Source: an uncultured Rhodoblastus sp. (GTDB lineage: Bacteria; Pseudomonadota; Alphaproteobacteria; Rhizobiales; Beijerinckiaceae). Taken from it: a stretch of DNA of 51,435 nucleotides. The stretch is taken from contig NZ_CAIUXT010000250.1 in the NCBI RefSeq assembly GCF_903903185.1, positions 1-51,435 of the forward strand, in the 5' to 3' direction. Positions within the stretch are counted from its first letter, which is position 1. Every line of letters begins with the position of its first letter. The notes below the pieces were generated by a model. That model saw only the letters and a program-made list of their open reading frames with translations. It ran no database searches and was not told the origin of the DNA. A program made the position numbers and the translations under genes. This document shows, one piece after another, positions 25,089 to 34,085 of the stretch.

Positions 25089-25399
25089 AAAAGAGATATA
25101 ATGTTATTGATACCGCGAAAGCACTTGGGAAGACTCCAGCTAAAATTCGAGAACTTTGTCGTTCTGGACAACTTAGAGCCAAAAATATTCGTCCAAATTC
25201 CGAGCGCGCCGAATGGCAAATATTTGAGGACGACATAAACGCGTTCGGCGAGAGTAACGACATATTGGCTGCGCCCCAGAAATTGACGCGGCGTCTCCAT
25301 CCACGTGTAACTGATGCTAACGGCACAAATCCCATTCAGGCGGCGGAAGACCTTCTGGCGGAAGCGGTGCTGGCCTGCAAGCCAAAAGGGAAGCGGTAA
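25085..25399 (+). CDS. Excisionase-like helix-turn-helix protein
   Basis: 104 residues if translation starts at the TTG at 25085; a TTG at 25037 would add 16. The N-terminal part (YNVIDTAKALGKTPAKIREL, then CRSGQLRAKNI, then WQIFEDDINAF) matches the winged-helix pattern of excisionase/MerR-like DNA-binding proteins. Its stop overlaps the integrase ATG (TAATG). It probably controls excision or the direction of the recombinase. Confidence 0.7.
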   Translation: MKKRYNVIDTAKALGKTPAKIRELCRSGQLRAKNIRPNSERAEWQIFEDDINAFGESNDILAAPQKLTRRLHPRVTDANGTNPIQAAEDLLAEAVLACKPKGKR

Positions 25400-26583
25400 T
25401 GCGAATATACGAGCACGGAAGCGATTGGTGGTGTGATTTCAGCTACAAGGGCGTCCGGGACCGCGCCACGACTGGAATCCTGATAGGCGGACCGGCGACC
25501 AAGGCTGCGGCTGCAAAGGTTGGCAAGCAGAAGCTTCTGGACGCCCAGATCAGATGGCAGCAGACGGGCGGTAAGGCTCCAAGCTCCGTTCCCACCATGG
25601 CGGAGGCCATCGTTCGCTATCACCAGTCGAAGGGTTCGCAGATTGGCAATGCGAAGAACGCCAAAGACAATTTGAAATACCTCATGTGGTGTAGAGACGC
25701 GATTGGACCTGACACGCCAATCACCGAAATCACTGACGAGGTCATTCAGAACCTCATCAACAAGCGTTCACGGGACACGGTTCGGGGGACTGGGAAGGCA
25801 ATCTCTGCCGCGACGAACAATCGTTCAGTCCGCGTTCCCATGCGCCAAATGATGAACTGGATGGCCCTCAAAGCGAAAATCCAAGGGATGCAGATAATCG
25901 ACTGGGCCGATCTCGAATTAGAAGAGGCTGGGCCCCGTGAGCGCGTCCTTACCTATGACGAACTCGACTCCATACGCGCCGCTGTCGTGGCCGAAAACGA
26001 TGGGCACCTTGACGCGTTTGAATTCGCCTTATTGTGCGGATTCCGTCTCAGTAATTTTACCCAACTGCGGTGGGACGAGGTCTTCTTTGAATCGGCGCAG
26101 GGATATCCGAATGGGAGAATCGCCGTCATTCAAAAAGGCGGAAAGACACATACCATTCCGATGACCATCGGAATTCGCGAATTGCTCGAAAAGCTTAAGG
26201 GCAACGACACCGAGGCGGTTTTCACCTTCGTGGCGAAAAAAACGTGGACCAATCCGAAAAACCATCAGGACTGCGACAGGGGGCAGCGCTACCCAGTGAC
26301 CTATTATGGTTGGGGTTCGTGGTTCAAGGATTTGATCAAGCGGGCAACGCTCAAAGACGGCTCAAGGCTCACTAACGTTCGCACCCACGATTTGCGAAAA
26401 ACCTGCGGCTCGGAAATCTTGAATGCGACTGGAAATATCGTGGCGGCGCAAAAACTCCTCGGCCATGCCACCGTCGAACAAACCGCTCGCGCCTACGCAT
26501 TTTTGTCCACCGACGTCCTCTTGAACGCGATGGAATTGGTGGAAGCCCAAAAGAAATCGCGGCACAAATCCGGCACAAATTGA
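25399..26583 (+). CDS. Tyrosine recombinase / island integrase
   Basis: 394 residues. N-terminal arm-binding domain (1-60), core-binding SAM-like domain (about 70-170), catalytic domain (about 190-380) with Arg in CGFRLSN (about 215), Lys in QKGGKT (about 248), HDLR (about 331), GHAT (about 355) and the nucleophile Tyr in RAYAF (about 365). The 3' end points at, and lies about 60 bases from, the 3' end of the tRNA-Lys gene, the usual place for an island recombinase. A terminator follows. All catalytic positions are present, so it could be active. Confidence 0.92.
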   Translation: MRIYEHGSDWWCDFSYKGVRDRATTGILIGGPATKAAAAKVGKQKLLDAQIRWQQTGGKAPSSVPTMAEAIVRYHQSKGSQIGNAKNAKDNLKYLMWCRDAIGPDTPITEITDEVIQNLINKRSRDTVRGTGKAISAATNNRSVRVPMRQMMNWMALKAKIQGMQIIDWADLELEEAGPRERVLTYDELDSIRAAVVAENDGHLDAFEFALLCGFRLSNFTQLRWDEVFFESAQGYPNGRIAVIQKGGKTHTIPMTIGIRELLEKLKGNDTEAVFTFVAKKTWTNPKNHQDCDRGQRYPVTYYGWGSWFKDLIKRATLKDGSRLTNVRTHDLRKTCGSEILNATGNIVAAQKLLGHATVEQTARAYAFLSTDVLLNAMELVEAQKKSRHKSGTN

Positions 26584-26591
26584 CAAAAAGG

Positions 26592-26617
26592 AGGGCGTGC
26601 CATTTCTGACACGCCCT
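26592..26617 (+). terminator. Intrinsic terminator after the integrase
   Basis: AGGGCGTG (26592-26599) pairs with CACGCCCT (26610-26617) around a 10-base loop, followed by TAACTCTTTGATTTTCTT. Probably used in both directions between the integrase and the tRNA. Confidence 0.7.
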
Positions 26618-26643
26618 TAACTCTTTGATTTTCTTTGGGTTTT

Positions 26644-26719
<76 letters not shown>

Positions 26720-26934
26720 ATCGAAAAAAAATTCAGCGGTCGATGTTTGGTCGCCGCCGAAGCGAAGGGGGATGTAGCAAAGCCATGTCCCCGTGTCCAT
26801 CCTCAGAGCCTTGATTTCGCAATTTTATGACTTTTTGCCTCTTCAGGCCAGATCGCATTTTTATCGCCCTCCCTTGGCCGGCATGATAAGAGCAGCCAGA
26901 TTTCGTTTCGCCGGCCGAGCGCCGGGCCGAAAAA

Positions 26935-27990
26935 ATGAGCGCAATGCTGGACCAGCCCGAAACGCCGCCGCAAACGCCGCAAGACCCCGCCGGGGGCGAA
27001 AGTCCGCGCGAAAAATTCATGGAATTCCTGCAATTGCCGAAGCTCGACCGGCGCGGCTGGGCTTTGCTCGCGGGGCTCGTGGTTTTCGTCTGGCTCTCGA
27101 CCGGTTTTTACAAGGTGCAGCCCGACGAGCAGGGCGTGGTGCTGCGCTTCGGCGCCTGGGTGGACACCACGCAGCCGGGTCTGCATTTCCATCTGCCCTG
27201 GCCGATTGAAACGGTCATCCTGCCGAAGATTACCCAGATCCGCCAGATGCAACTGGGCGTTGCGCCAGATGGCGGCGTCGGTCAGGCGCGCGAAAAGCAG
27301 ATGCTGACCGGCGACGAGAATATCGTCGAGGCCGATTGCGCGCTGCTCTGGCAGGTCAAGGACGCCGGCAAATATCTGTTCAATGTCGCCGAGCCGGACA
27401 TCGCCTTGCGCATCGCCGCCGAAAGCGCGCTGCGCGAAGTGATCGGCCGCACGCCTATCCAGTCGGCCCTGTCCGACAAGCGCCGCGAAGTCGCCGAGGA
27501 AACCCAGGAACTTTTGCAAAGCGTGCTCGACCGCGAAGGCTCAGGCATTCGCGTGGTGCAGGTGCAATTATCGCGGGTCGATCCGCCCTCGACCGTGATC
27601 GACGCCTTCAACGACGTGCAGCGCGCCCGCGCCGACCAGGAGCGCGCCCGCAACGAGGCCGAATCCTATGCCAACGACATTCTGCCGCGCGCCCGCGGCG
27701 AAGCCGAGCGCATCCGCCTCGACGCCGAGGCCTTCAAGGCCCAGACGGTCAATCTCGCCCAGGGCGAGGCGCAGAATTTCACCGCCATCTACAAGAGCTA
27801 CGTTCAGGCGCGGGAGGTTACGGCCTGGCGGCTCTATCTGGAGAGCGTTGACGCCGTGTTGCGCAAATCCTCGCGGGTGATCGTCGATTCCTCGGGCAAG
27901 GGCGTGGCGCCGCTCGCCCCCTTCCTGCCGCTCAGCGAAATCAGGCCGGGGCCGGACAGCCTGCATCTGCGTGAAGGGCTTGGCAAATGA
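26935..27990 (+). CDS. hflK: HflK, membrane protease modulator
   Basis: 351 residues. Proline-rich N-terminal stretch, one membrane helix (about 37-58, WALLAGLVVFVWLSTGF), then the SPFH/band-7 domain (from YKVQPDEQGVVLRFGAWV) and a long coiled coil (about 225-285, AFNDVQRARADQERARNEAE). With HflC it forms the periplasm-facing cage around the FtsH protease. The stop overlaps the hflC start (ATGA). Confidence 0.93.
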   Translation: MSAMLDQPETPPQTPQDPAGGESPREKFMEFLQLPKLDRRGWALLAGLVVFVWLSTGFYKVQPDEQGVVLRFGAWVDTTQPGLHFHLPWPIETVILPKITQIRQMQLGVAPDGGVGQAREKQMLTGDENIVEADCALLWQVKDAGKYLFNVAEPDIALRIAAESALREVIGRTPIQSALSDKRREVAEETQELLQSVLDREGSGIRVVQVQLSRVDPPSTVIDAFNDVQRARADQERARNEAESYANDILPRARGEAERIRLDAEAFKAQTVNLAQGEAQNFTAIYKSYVQAREVTAWRLYLESVDAVLRKSSRVIVDSSGKGVAPLAPFLPLSEIRPGPDSLHLREGLGK

Positions 27991-28880
27991 AGGGGAACCG
28001 GCTGTTTCCGCTGGGCCTTGCCGCCGTCGCGCTGTTTGTCGGCCTGTCGAGCTTCTATACGCTCAACGAGGGAGATAATGCGCTGATCGTGCGGCTCGGC
28101 GCGCCGGTCGGCGTCGAGAAGACGCCGGGGCTCAAGTTCAAGGCGCCCTTCATCGACACGGTCATCGTCAACGACGCCCGGCTGCTGTTTCTGGAGCCGC
28201 CGTCCGAACAGGTGATCCTCGGCGACCAGAAGCGCATCGTGGCGCAGATCTATACCCGGTTTCGCATCGTCGATCCGCTGCGTTTCTACCAGAGCCTGCG
28301 CAATCTCGGCGAGGCGCGGGCGCAGCTGTCGCAGGTGGTCTCGACCGCCATGCGCCGCGAATTCGGCCAGATCAACCTGCCCGCGCTGCTGTCGCCGCGC
28401 CGCCGCGAGGTGGTGCAAAACGTCCATGCCGACGTCAGCGCCAAATTCGCGCCGCTCGGCGTCGAGGTGACGGAAGTGCGGCTGCATCGCGCCGACCTGC
28501 CGCTCGAAACCAGCCAGGCGATCTATGACCGCATGAAATCCGAGCGCCAGCGCGAAGCCAAGGAACTTCGCGCGCAAGGTTTCGAATGGGCGCAACAGAT
28601 ACAGTCGCGCGCCGACCGCGACCGCACCGTCATCCTGTCGCAGGCGCAGCGCAACGCCCAGATAACGCGCGGCGAGGGCGAGGCGGAGGCCAGCCGCGTG
28701 CTGGCCGAGGCGCAAAAGGGCGATCCCGCATTCTACCAGTTCTACCGCTCCCTGCAATCCTATCGCACAGCGCTCGCCGAAAGCGGCCCCGTGCTGCTGC
28801 TTGCGCCCGACGCGGAATTCTTGCGCGCGCTGAAATCCGGCCCGCAGGAAACCCGGGGCAGGCCCGAGCCGGGAAAATGA
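27987..28880 (+). CDS. hflC: HflC, membrane protease modulator
   Basis: 297 residues. One N-terminal membrane helix (LFPLGLAAVALFVGLSSFYTL) and a band-7 domain opening with EGDNALIVRLGAPVGVEKTPG, then a coiled coil with ERQREAKELRAQG and the typical ILSQAQRNAQITRGEGEAEA segment. It acts in a complex with HflK. The DegP-type protease often found downstream in other genomes is absent; a TerC gene follows instead. Confidence 0.93.
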   Translation: MKGNRLFPLGLAAVALFVGLSSFYTLNEGDNALIVRLGAPVGVEKTPGLKFKAPFIDTVIVNDARLLFLEPPSEQVILGDQKRIVAQIYTRFRIVDPLRFYQSLRNLGEARAQLSQVVSTAMRREFGQINLPALLSPRRREVVQNVHADVSAKFAPLGVEVTEVRLHRADLPLETSQAIYDRMKSERQREAKELRAQGFEWAQQIQSRADRDRTVILSQAQRNAQITRGEGEAEASRVLAEAQKGDPAFYQFYRSLQSYRTALAESGPVLLLAPDAEFLRALKSGPQETRGRPEPGK

Positions 28881-28913
28881 GCCGGACAGCGACTCCGCCC
28901 GGAGGACATAAAA

Positions 28914-30026
28914 ATGTCCGGCGCTGTCGCTATCCTGGGCTGTGAAAGGCTTTTTTTGATGGATGGCGCCAACGCCGCAACCGCCCTCGGCGTTCTGCTG
29001 CAAATCGTCTTTCTCGACCTCCTGCTCAGCGGCGACAACGCCGTGCTCATTGCGCTCGCCTGCCGAAATCTGCCGCCCGAACAGGCGCGCCGCGCCGCCT
29101 GGCTCGGCGCCGGCGGCGCGATCCTGTTCCGGGTGATCCTCACCTCGATGACCGCCTGGCTGATCGAACTGCCTTTTTTGCAGCTCTTGAGCGCCCTGCC
29201 GCTGCTGATCATCGCGATGAACCTGATGGCCGAGCAGGGCCAGCATCACCTCCCGAATCCATCGATCGAGGCGGCCAGGAGCGGGGTCGCCGCCGCCGCC
29301 GGGGTCATCATTGTCTCCGACGCGACGATGAGCATAGATAACGTCCTGGCGCTCGCTGCGGTGTCGGAAGGCAATTTCTGGATGCTGGCCTTCGGTCTCG
29401 CTCTGAGCATTCCAATCATCGTGTTCGGCAGTTTCGGCTTTACCCGGCTGATGCGCGCCTTTCCGTTGCTGATCGATCTCGGCGCCGCCTTGCTCGGCTG
29501 GGTGGCGGGCGACATGATCGTCGGCGATCCGCTGTTTCGCTCCTGGGCGGCCGCCCAGGCTCCGGCGCTTGGCTTTGCGCTGCCGCTGGCCTGCGCGATT
29601 TTCGTGCTGGCCCAGGGCCGTTTCGCCCGCCAGAGAGCCCACGCCCAAAGCCTCGCTGTGGCGCCGGGGTCGAGCGCCACGCCGCCGGGCGCCGAGCCGG
29701 CGGCGAGAGAAAATTGTGACCGCAATACGATAAAAAACAAATCATTATGTAATACTTTAAAAGTAGAGCATGAAGAGTTTGAAGGCCATCAAAAGCAAGC
29801 GTCTGAACCCTCTGGCGAGCGGCTGTCGGCGCCACCGGCCAAGCCGGACGCTGAACGTTTTCGGGAGCGGGAGGTCGAACCGGCCGATATCGCGGCGGTC
29901 TGCGCGCCGGCAAGCGGCGAGGCGGCGCCGCAAGCACAGGACGACCGCTGGATGGTTTTCGGCCTCGTTGCGCTGTTTGCGGTTTTCGGGCTGTTTCTGA
30001 CGGTGACGATGCTGATCCCCGATTAA
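28914..30026 (+). CDS. TerC-family integral membrane protein with an unusual C-terminal extension
   Basis: 370 residues. The start at 28914 has GGAGG eight bases upstream; an ATG at 28959 is a possible alternative. The first 230 residues form the TerC domain, with LSGDNAVLIALACRNLP, SIDNVLALAAV and LLGWVAGDMIVGDP; the Asp/Asn pairs likely sit in the ion path. Family members handle metal ions (for example Mn efflux). After about residue 250 comes a long polar linker, coded by an AT-rich stretch, and one extra helix at the end (WMVFGLVALFAVFGLFLTV). Normal family length is near 230-250, so this tail is extra. Confidence 0.85.
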   Translation: MSGAVAILGCERLFLMDGANAATALGVLLQIVFLDLLLSGDNAVLIALACRNLPPEQARRAAWLGAGGAILFRVILTSMTAWLIELPFLQLLSALPLLIIAMNLMAEQGQHHLPNPSIEAARSGVAAAAGVIIVSDATMSIDNVLALAAVSEGNFWMLAFGLALSIPIIVFGSFGFTRLMRAFPLLIDLGAALLGWVAGDMIVGDPLFRSWAAAQAPALGFALPLACAIFVLAQGRFARQRAHAQSLAVAPGSSATPPGAEPAARENCDRNTIKNKSLCNTLKVEHEEFEGHQKQASEPSGERLSAPPAKPDAERFREREVEPADIAAVCAPASGEAAPQAQDDRWMVFGLVALFAVFGLFLTVTMLIPD

Positions 30027-30081
30027 ATCGGTTCCCGGGACGCGGGGACTTTCGGAGGGGCCTAGATCGTCGAGGTCGGGC

Positions 30082-30438
30082 TCAAAACGCCTCGTCGCCG
30101 ACCAAACTGGCGATTTCGGCGGCAGGCAGGCCGTTGACCGCATAGCCGAGCTTGCGATTGAACTGCAGGGCGGCGGTCTGGGCGTTGATCGCGGCAAACC
30201 GTTCCGGCGCGCCGCGCGGACATTGAAATGTCGGCGACATGCCTTTGCGCGTCCGGAAATAGGCTTCGAGCCGGTGTTCGATCCGCGCGCTTTCCGCCGG
30301 GCTGGCGAAAATATCGGTGATGATGGTCTCATGCGCCGAGGGCGCAACGCCGACGCAGAAGCGCCATTCCGCGCTCCAGCCCGGTCCGGGCGACAACAGC
30401 GCTAAAAGCAGGGCGAGAGCGGGCGCGCGGGGGGTCAA
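30082..30438 (-). CDS. Exported hypothetical protein
   Basis: 118 residues with a signal peptide (Ala/Leu-rich, cleavage near WSA at 23). The mature part begins EWRFCVGVAPSAHETIITDIF and holds two cysteines. It converges on terC, with 55 bases between the stops. No family recognised, but the GC content fits the core region. Confidence 0.7.
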   Translation of the reverse strand: MTPRAPALALLLALLSPGPGWSAEWRFCVGVAPSAHETIITDIFASPAESARIEHRLEAYFRTRKGMSPTFQCPRGAPERFAAINAQTAALQFNRKLGYAVNGLPAAEIASLVGDEAF

Positions 30439-30616
30439 GGCAGGCCTTCGTCATTTCTGGAGCGCGGCGTGCAGGGCCGCCCGCAAGGAGCATCGGCTCA
30501 GGCCGTAAAAAAACCGCTAAGCCTCTGCCTTCCGGCAAGGGCAAGGCAGAAGAACCGGTTGTTTACCCGACCAATATACAACCCAGGCATGCAATCTTAG
30601 CCGGTTTGTCGCGCTC

Positions 30617-32188
30617 ATGGGTCTTGTCGCCAAATTCTCGCCCCCGGGCGAAACGCCTCCTGAACCATCGGCGAAGTTCCCGCGGCAGAGGGAATTTCCC
30701 GTCGGCGCATCGGCTCACGAGTTGGCGGATCCAGCGGCGCCGGAGGCAGACGGCGGGCCGGAGCTCGTCAAATCGCGGATTTCGCAACCGCTGGTGGTTG
30801 GCGCCCTGTTGTTGTTCGATGTCGTTAATTTTCCGCTGAGCGGGTTGCTGGCCTTGCCATCGCTCGCCGGCGTCCCTCCAACGGATGCGGCGTTGGACGC
30901 TTGCGGCCTCGCGGCGGCGACCATGGTCGGCATTCTCGTGCTGCATCGGCGGTGGTCCTATACGATCCGCGCGACCGGCGACTTTCCCCGCCAGGGTTAC
31001 AGCCTCCTCCTCGCCTTCGTCACCGCGCTCGCTGCCTGGGCCGGATTTTTTGTGCTGGCGGAGCCGGACCCGACCCGGCTGGCTCTGCTGCGGCCTTGGG
31101 GCCTGCGCTGGCTGGCCCTCGGCCTCGCCATGGGACTGCTCGGGCGCGCCCTGTTCGCGCATTGGACGGCCCTCTGGACGCGAGAGGGCCGTCTCGCGCG
31201 CCGCACGGTGGTCGTCGGCGGCGGCGCGCGGGCGCTTGCAACCATTGACAGGGTGGAGAAATCGGGCAGGGGCGCGCTGCGGATTCTCGGGGTTTTCGAC
31301 GACCGGCTCCAGCCGCGCCAGCGCGTTGCCGCCGGTGGGCTTCCGTTTCTCGGCGCTTTTGCCGATCTGGAGCGTTTTTGTCGCGAAGCCAGGGTCGATC
31401 TGCTGATCGTCGCGCTGCCGCTCTATGCCGAAGACCGGCTGCTGGAGGTTCTGCGGCAATTATGGATTTTGCCGGTGGATGTGCGGATTTCCGCCCTCGG
31501 CGGCAAGCTTGCGCTGCGCGAGCGCGCCTATAGCCCGATTGGCGACGTTCCATTTCTGCCCTTGTTCGACAAGCCTTTGTCCGACGGGTCGATCGCCCTG
31601 AAATGCCTGTTCGACCGAGCGCTGGCGCTGGTGCTGATCGTCGTGCTGTCGCCGCTGCTGGCGTTGGTGGCGCTTGGGGTGAAATTTTCGTCGCCCGGTC
31701 CGGCGCTGTTCGTGCAGACGCGCTATGGCTTCAATAACCGGTCTTTCGGCGCATTGAAATTCCGTTCGATGCATGTCGCGGAATGCGACGCCGACGCGAA
31801 CCGACTCGTCATCCGGGGCGATTCGCGGGTGACGAAATTCGGCGCCTTCCTCCGCCGCGCCTCGCTCGACGAATTGCCGCAATTGTTCAATGTGCTCAAG
31901 GGCGATCTGTCGCTGGTCGGGCCGCGTCCCCACGCCATGAAGGCCAAGGCCGCCGGCATGATCTACGAACAGGCGGTGGAGGGTTATTTCGCGCGCCATC
32001 GCGTCAAGCCGGGCATGACCGGCTGGGCGCAGATCAACGGCTGGCGCGGCGAAACCGATACGGTCGAGAAGATCGAGCAGCGCCTCGCCCATGATCTTTA
32101 TTACATCGACCATTGGTCGCTTTGGCTGGACATCAAGATCCTGGCCCGGACGCCGTTCGCGGTTCTGACAGCCAAAAACGCCTATTGA
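30617..32188 (+). CDS. wcaJ: Undecaprenyl-phosphate sugar-1-phosphate transferase (WcaJ-type)
   Basis: 523 residues. Four or more membrane helices (about 60-180), then a cytoplasmic Rossmann-like CoA-binding domain (RRTVVVGGGARALATI to about 310), a further helix (ALVLIVVLSPLLALVAL), and the bacterial sugar transferase domain with FKFRSM-type LKFRSMHV, RRASLDELPQLFNVL, GDLSLVGPRPH and KPGMTGWAQING. It would load the first sugar phosphate onto the lipid carrier for exopolysaccharide. No other polysaccharide genes are next to it. Confidence 0.92.
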   Translation: MGLVAKFSPPGETPPEPSAKFPRQREFPVGASAHELADPAAPEADGGPELVKSRISQPLVVGALLLFDVVNFPLSGLLALPSLAGVPPTDAALDACGLAAATMVGILVLHRRWSYTIRATGDFPRQGYSLLLAFVTALAAWAGFFVLAEPDPTRLALLRPWGLRWLALGLAMGLLGRALFAHWTALWTREGRLARRTVVVGGGARALATIDRVEKSGRGALRILGVFDDRLQPRQRVAAGGLPFLGAFADLERFCREARVDLLIVALPLYAEDRLLEVLRQLWILPVDVRISALGGKLALRERAYSPIGDVPFLPLFDKPLSDGSIALKCLFDRALALVLIVVLSPLLALVALGVKFSSPGPALFVQTRYGFNNRSFGALKFRSMHVAECDADANRLVIRGDSRVTKFGAFLRRASLDELPQLFNVLKGDLSLVGPRPHAMKAKAAGMIYEQAVEGYFARHRVKPGMTGWAQINGWRGETDTVEKIEQRLAHDLYYIDHWSLWLDIKILARTPFAVLTAKNAY

Positions 32189-32207
32189 CGCGCCGCGCTC
32201 CTGGCGG

Positions 32208-32714
32208 TCAGCCTTCGAGGCGGCCTTCGTCGCCGTCGTCGGCAAGCCGCACGATGATATCGACGCCGACGATTTTCTTGCCCCTGGGCGGCGTGATGTT
32301 GAGTTGGGAGGTCAGATCGACCGGCATGTCGAACAGCACCGCCTCGTCCTCGTCGAAATAATGGCAATGCGAGCCGGTCTTGGTGTCGTACCAGACTTTG
32401 GAGCCGTAAAGCGCGATCTCGCGCACGAGGCCGGCGGCGACGAACTGGTGCAGCGTATTGTAGACCGTGGCGCGCGAAAGCGGCATCCGCAAGGCCTTGG
32501 CCTCGGCGAAAAGCTGGTCCACGGTGACGTGGCGGTCGCCGGCGACGAACAGCAGGCTGGCGAGGCTGACCCTCTGGCGGGTCGGGCGCAATTCGACCTC
32601 GCGCAATTTGCCGCGCACCAGCCGGGCGAGAGCGCCGTTTTTCCAGTCATACGTCGGCTTCGCGACAATTCGCTCCGCGGTCGCGCTGCTGCTCTCTTGT
32701 CCGGTCGCCGCCAT
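32208..32714 (-). CDS. irr: Irr-type Fur-family iron regulator
   Basis: 168 residues from the ATG at 32714 (AGGA six bases upstream); an ATG 12 bases earlier is less favoured. It has the Fur winged helix (LRPTRQRVSLASLLF, SRATVYNTLHQFVAAGLV) and the dimerisation part. The stretch WYDTKTGSHCHYF stands where Irr proteins usually carry His-His-His, the heme-responsive site; here the triad is H116-C117-H118. Irr represses or activates iron and heme genes under low iron. It converges on wcaJ. Confidence 0.85.
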   Translation of the reverse strand: MAATGQESSSATAERIVAKPTYDWKNGALARLVRGKLREVELRPTRQRVSLASLLFVAGDRHVTVDQLFAEAKALRMPLSRATVYNTLHQFVAAGLVREIALYGSKVWYDTKTGSHCHYFDEDEAVLFDMPVDLTSQLNITPPRGKKIVGVDIIVRLADDGDEGRLEG

Positions 32715-32726
32715 ATTTGTCCTCAT

Positions 32727-32743
32727 TTGGAAATTCTAGCATG
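32727..32743 (-). promoter_or_regulatory. Possible Irr (ICE-like) box upstream of irr
   Basis: On the minus strand GCTAGAATTTCCAAA lies about 15 to 30 bases ahead of the irr start. It resembles the AT-rich interrupted palindromes (TTxGAA/TTCxAA) bound by Irr in rhizobia, so autoregulation is possible. The match is partial and was judged only by eye. Confidence 0.25.
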
Positions 32744-32867
32744 TCGCCGGGCGTTTTTGAAAGACTTCGTAAGGGACCGGCGGGTCACTGCGCTCAAATC
32801 ACGCAAAGCCGGCGCCAGACTGCCTCTTGACGCGGACACCGGTCACGACACATAAGTTTCTCTATAG

Positions 32868-32971
32868 CCAAGGGGAACCCCGGCAGGGGGCTGAGAGGCT
32901 GGCGAGCCGAAGACTATTCGGCGGCCCGGCGACCCTTAAGACCTGATCCAGTTCGGACTGGCGGAGGGATG
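32868..32971 (+). promoter_or_regulatory. TPP riboswitch (Thi box) controlling thiOSGE
   Basis: The conserved aptamer elements are in order: GGGG followed by CTGAGAGG (32889-32898 region), a variable stem, GACCCTTAAGACCTGATCC, and the closing ACTGGCGGAGGGA (32957-32969). This is the thiamine pyrophosphate aptamer. Past it a C-rich run (about 32993-33014) could pair with the GGCGGAGGAAG ribosome-binding sequence before thiO, so control may be by blocking translation. Confidence 0.92.
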
Positions 32972-33056
32972 GCGCGACCCGGAGTTTTTTCGCTTCGCCG
33001 CCCTTCCCCTCGCCATCCGCGTCCCGCATCGGTTGGCGGAGGAAGACGAGGGCGAC

Positions 33057-34085
33057 ATGCGCATCCGGGTGATCGGCGCCGGCGCGGCGGGACTGACCGC
33101 CGCTTTCGAACTGCTCCGCGTCGCGCGCGCGCAAAACCGCGACCTCGCGCTCGAAATCGTCGAAAAATCCGCCAAGCCCGGGCTTGGCTGCTCCTATTTC
33201 GCCGGCGGCATGATCGCGCCCTGGTGCGAGGCCGAAAGCACGGAGCCAATCGTCGCGCGCCTCGGCGCCGAGGCGCTCGAATTCTGGACGCAAATCGTTC
33301 CGGTGGCGCAGCGTCGCGGCAGCCTCGTGGTGGCGCGGCCCCGCGACCGTTCCGAACTGCTTCAGTTTTCCCGGCGCACCAGCCATTTTGTGACGCTCGA
33401 CCGGCCGGCCTTGGCCGAGCTTGAGCCCGATCTGGCCGGGAATTTCGAAACGGCGCTTTATTTTGCCGAGGAAGCGCATCTGGCGCCGCGCGACGCCATG
33501 GCGGAACTGGTCCGGTTGCTCGCGGTAGAGCCCAATGTGGTGTTTCGCTGCGGCGTCGATGCGGCAGACCTGCCCGATAATGTCGACTGGACCCTCGATT
33601 GCCGGGGCTTTGCGGCGAGGCCCGATCTTGCCGGTTTGCGCGGCGTCAAGGGCGAGATGATGGTGCTGCGCTCCGCCGATATCCGCCTTTCGCGGCCGGT
33701 GCGGATGCTGCATCCGCGCCATCCGGTCTATATCGTGCCGCGTCCCGACGGGACCTTCATGGTCGGCGCGACGATGATCGAGAACGAGGAGCGCGCGCGG
33801 GTCACGGCGCGTTCGCTGGTCGAACTGGTCAATTCGGCCTTCGCTTTGCATCCGGCTTTCGCCGAGGCGGAAGTCGTTGAGACCGGCTCCGACGTGCGCC
33901 CGAGCTTTGCCGACAACCTGCCGCGCCTGTTGCGAAAGGGGCGCCGGCTTTATCTGAACGGCCTGTACCGGCACGGTTTCCTGCTTTCTCCCGCGCTGGC
34001 CAGCCGAGCCGCGCGCGTGGTGTTCGACGATGCTTATTTCCCGGAGGTGATGGATGAGACTGAACGTCAACGGCGAGCCTCTTGA
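33057..34085 (+). CDS. thiO: Glycine oxidase ThiO
   Basis: 342 residues, ATG at 33057 behind GGCGGAGGAAG. The FAD-binding Rossmann motif VIGAGAAGLTAAFEL is at the N-terminus, and the C-terminal oxidase part has the RPSFADNLPRL and LNGLYRHGFLLSPALA segments typical of ThiO. It oxidises glycine to the imine used by ThiG to build the thiazole. First gene of the thiamine operon, directly behind the TPP riboswitch; thiC, often first in rhizobial operons, is absent here. Confidence 0.9.
   Translation: MRIRVIGAGAAGLTAAFELLRVARAQNRDLALEIVEKSAKPGLGCSYFAGGMIAPWCEAESTEPIVARLGAEALEFWTQIVPVAQRRGSLVVARPRDRSELLQFSRRTSHFVTLDRPALAELEPDLAGNFETALYFAEEAHLAPRDAMAELVRLLAVEPNVVFRCGVDAADLPDNVDWTLDCRGFAARPDLAGLRGVKGEMMVLRSADIRLSRPVRMLHPRHPVYIVPRPDGTFMVGATMIENEERARVTARSLVELVNSAFALHPAFAEAEVVETGSDVRPSFADNLPRLLRKGRRLYLNGLYRHGFLLSPALASRAARVVFDDAYFPEVMDETERQRRAS

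Noticed and set aside
27834-29648. 604-residue minus-strand open frame
   Set aside because: Shadow of hflC and terC; Arg/Gln-rich with no domains.
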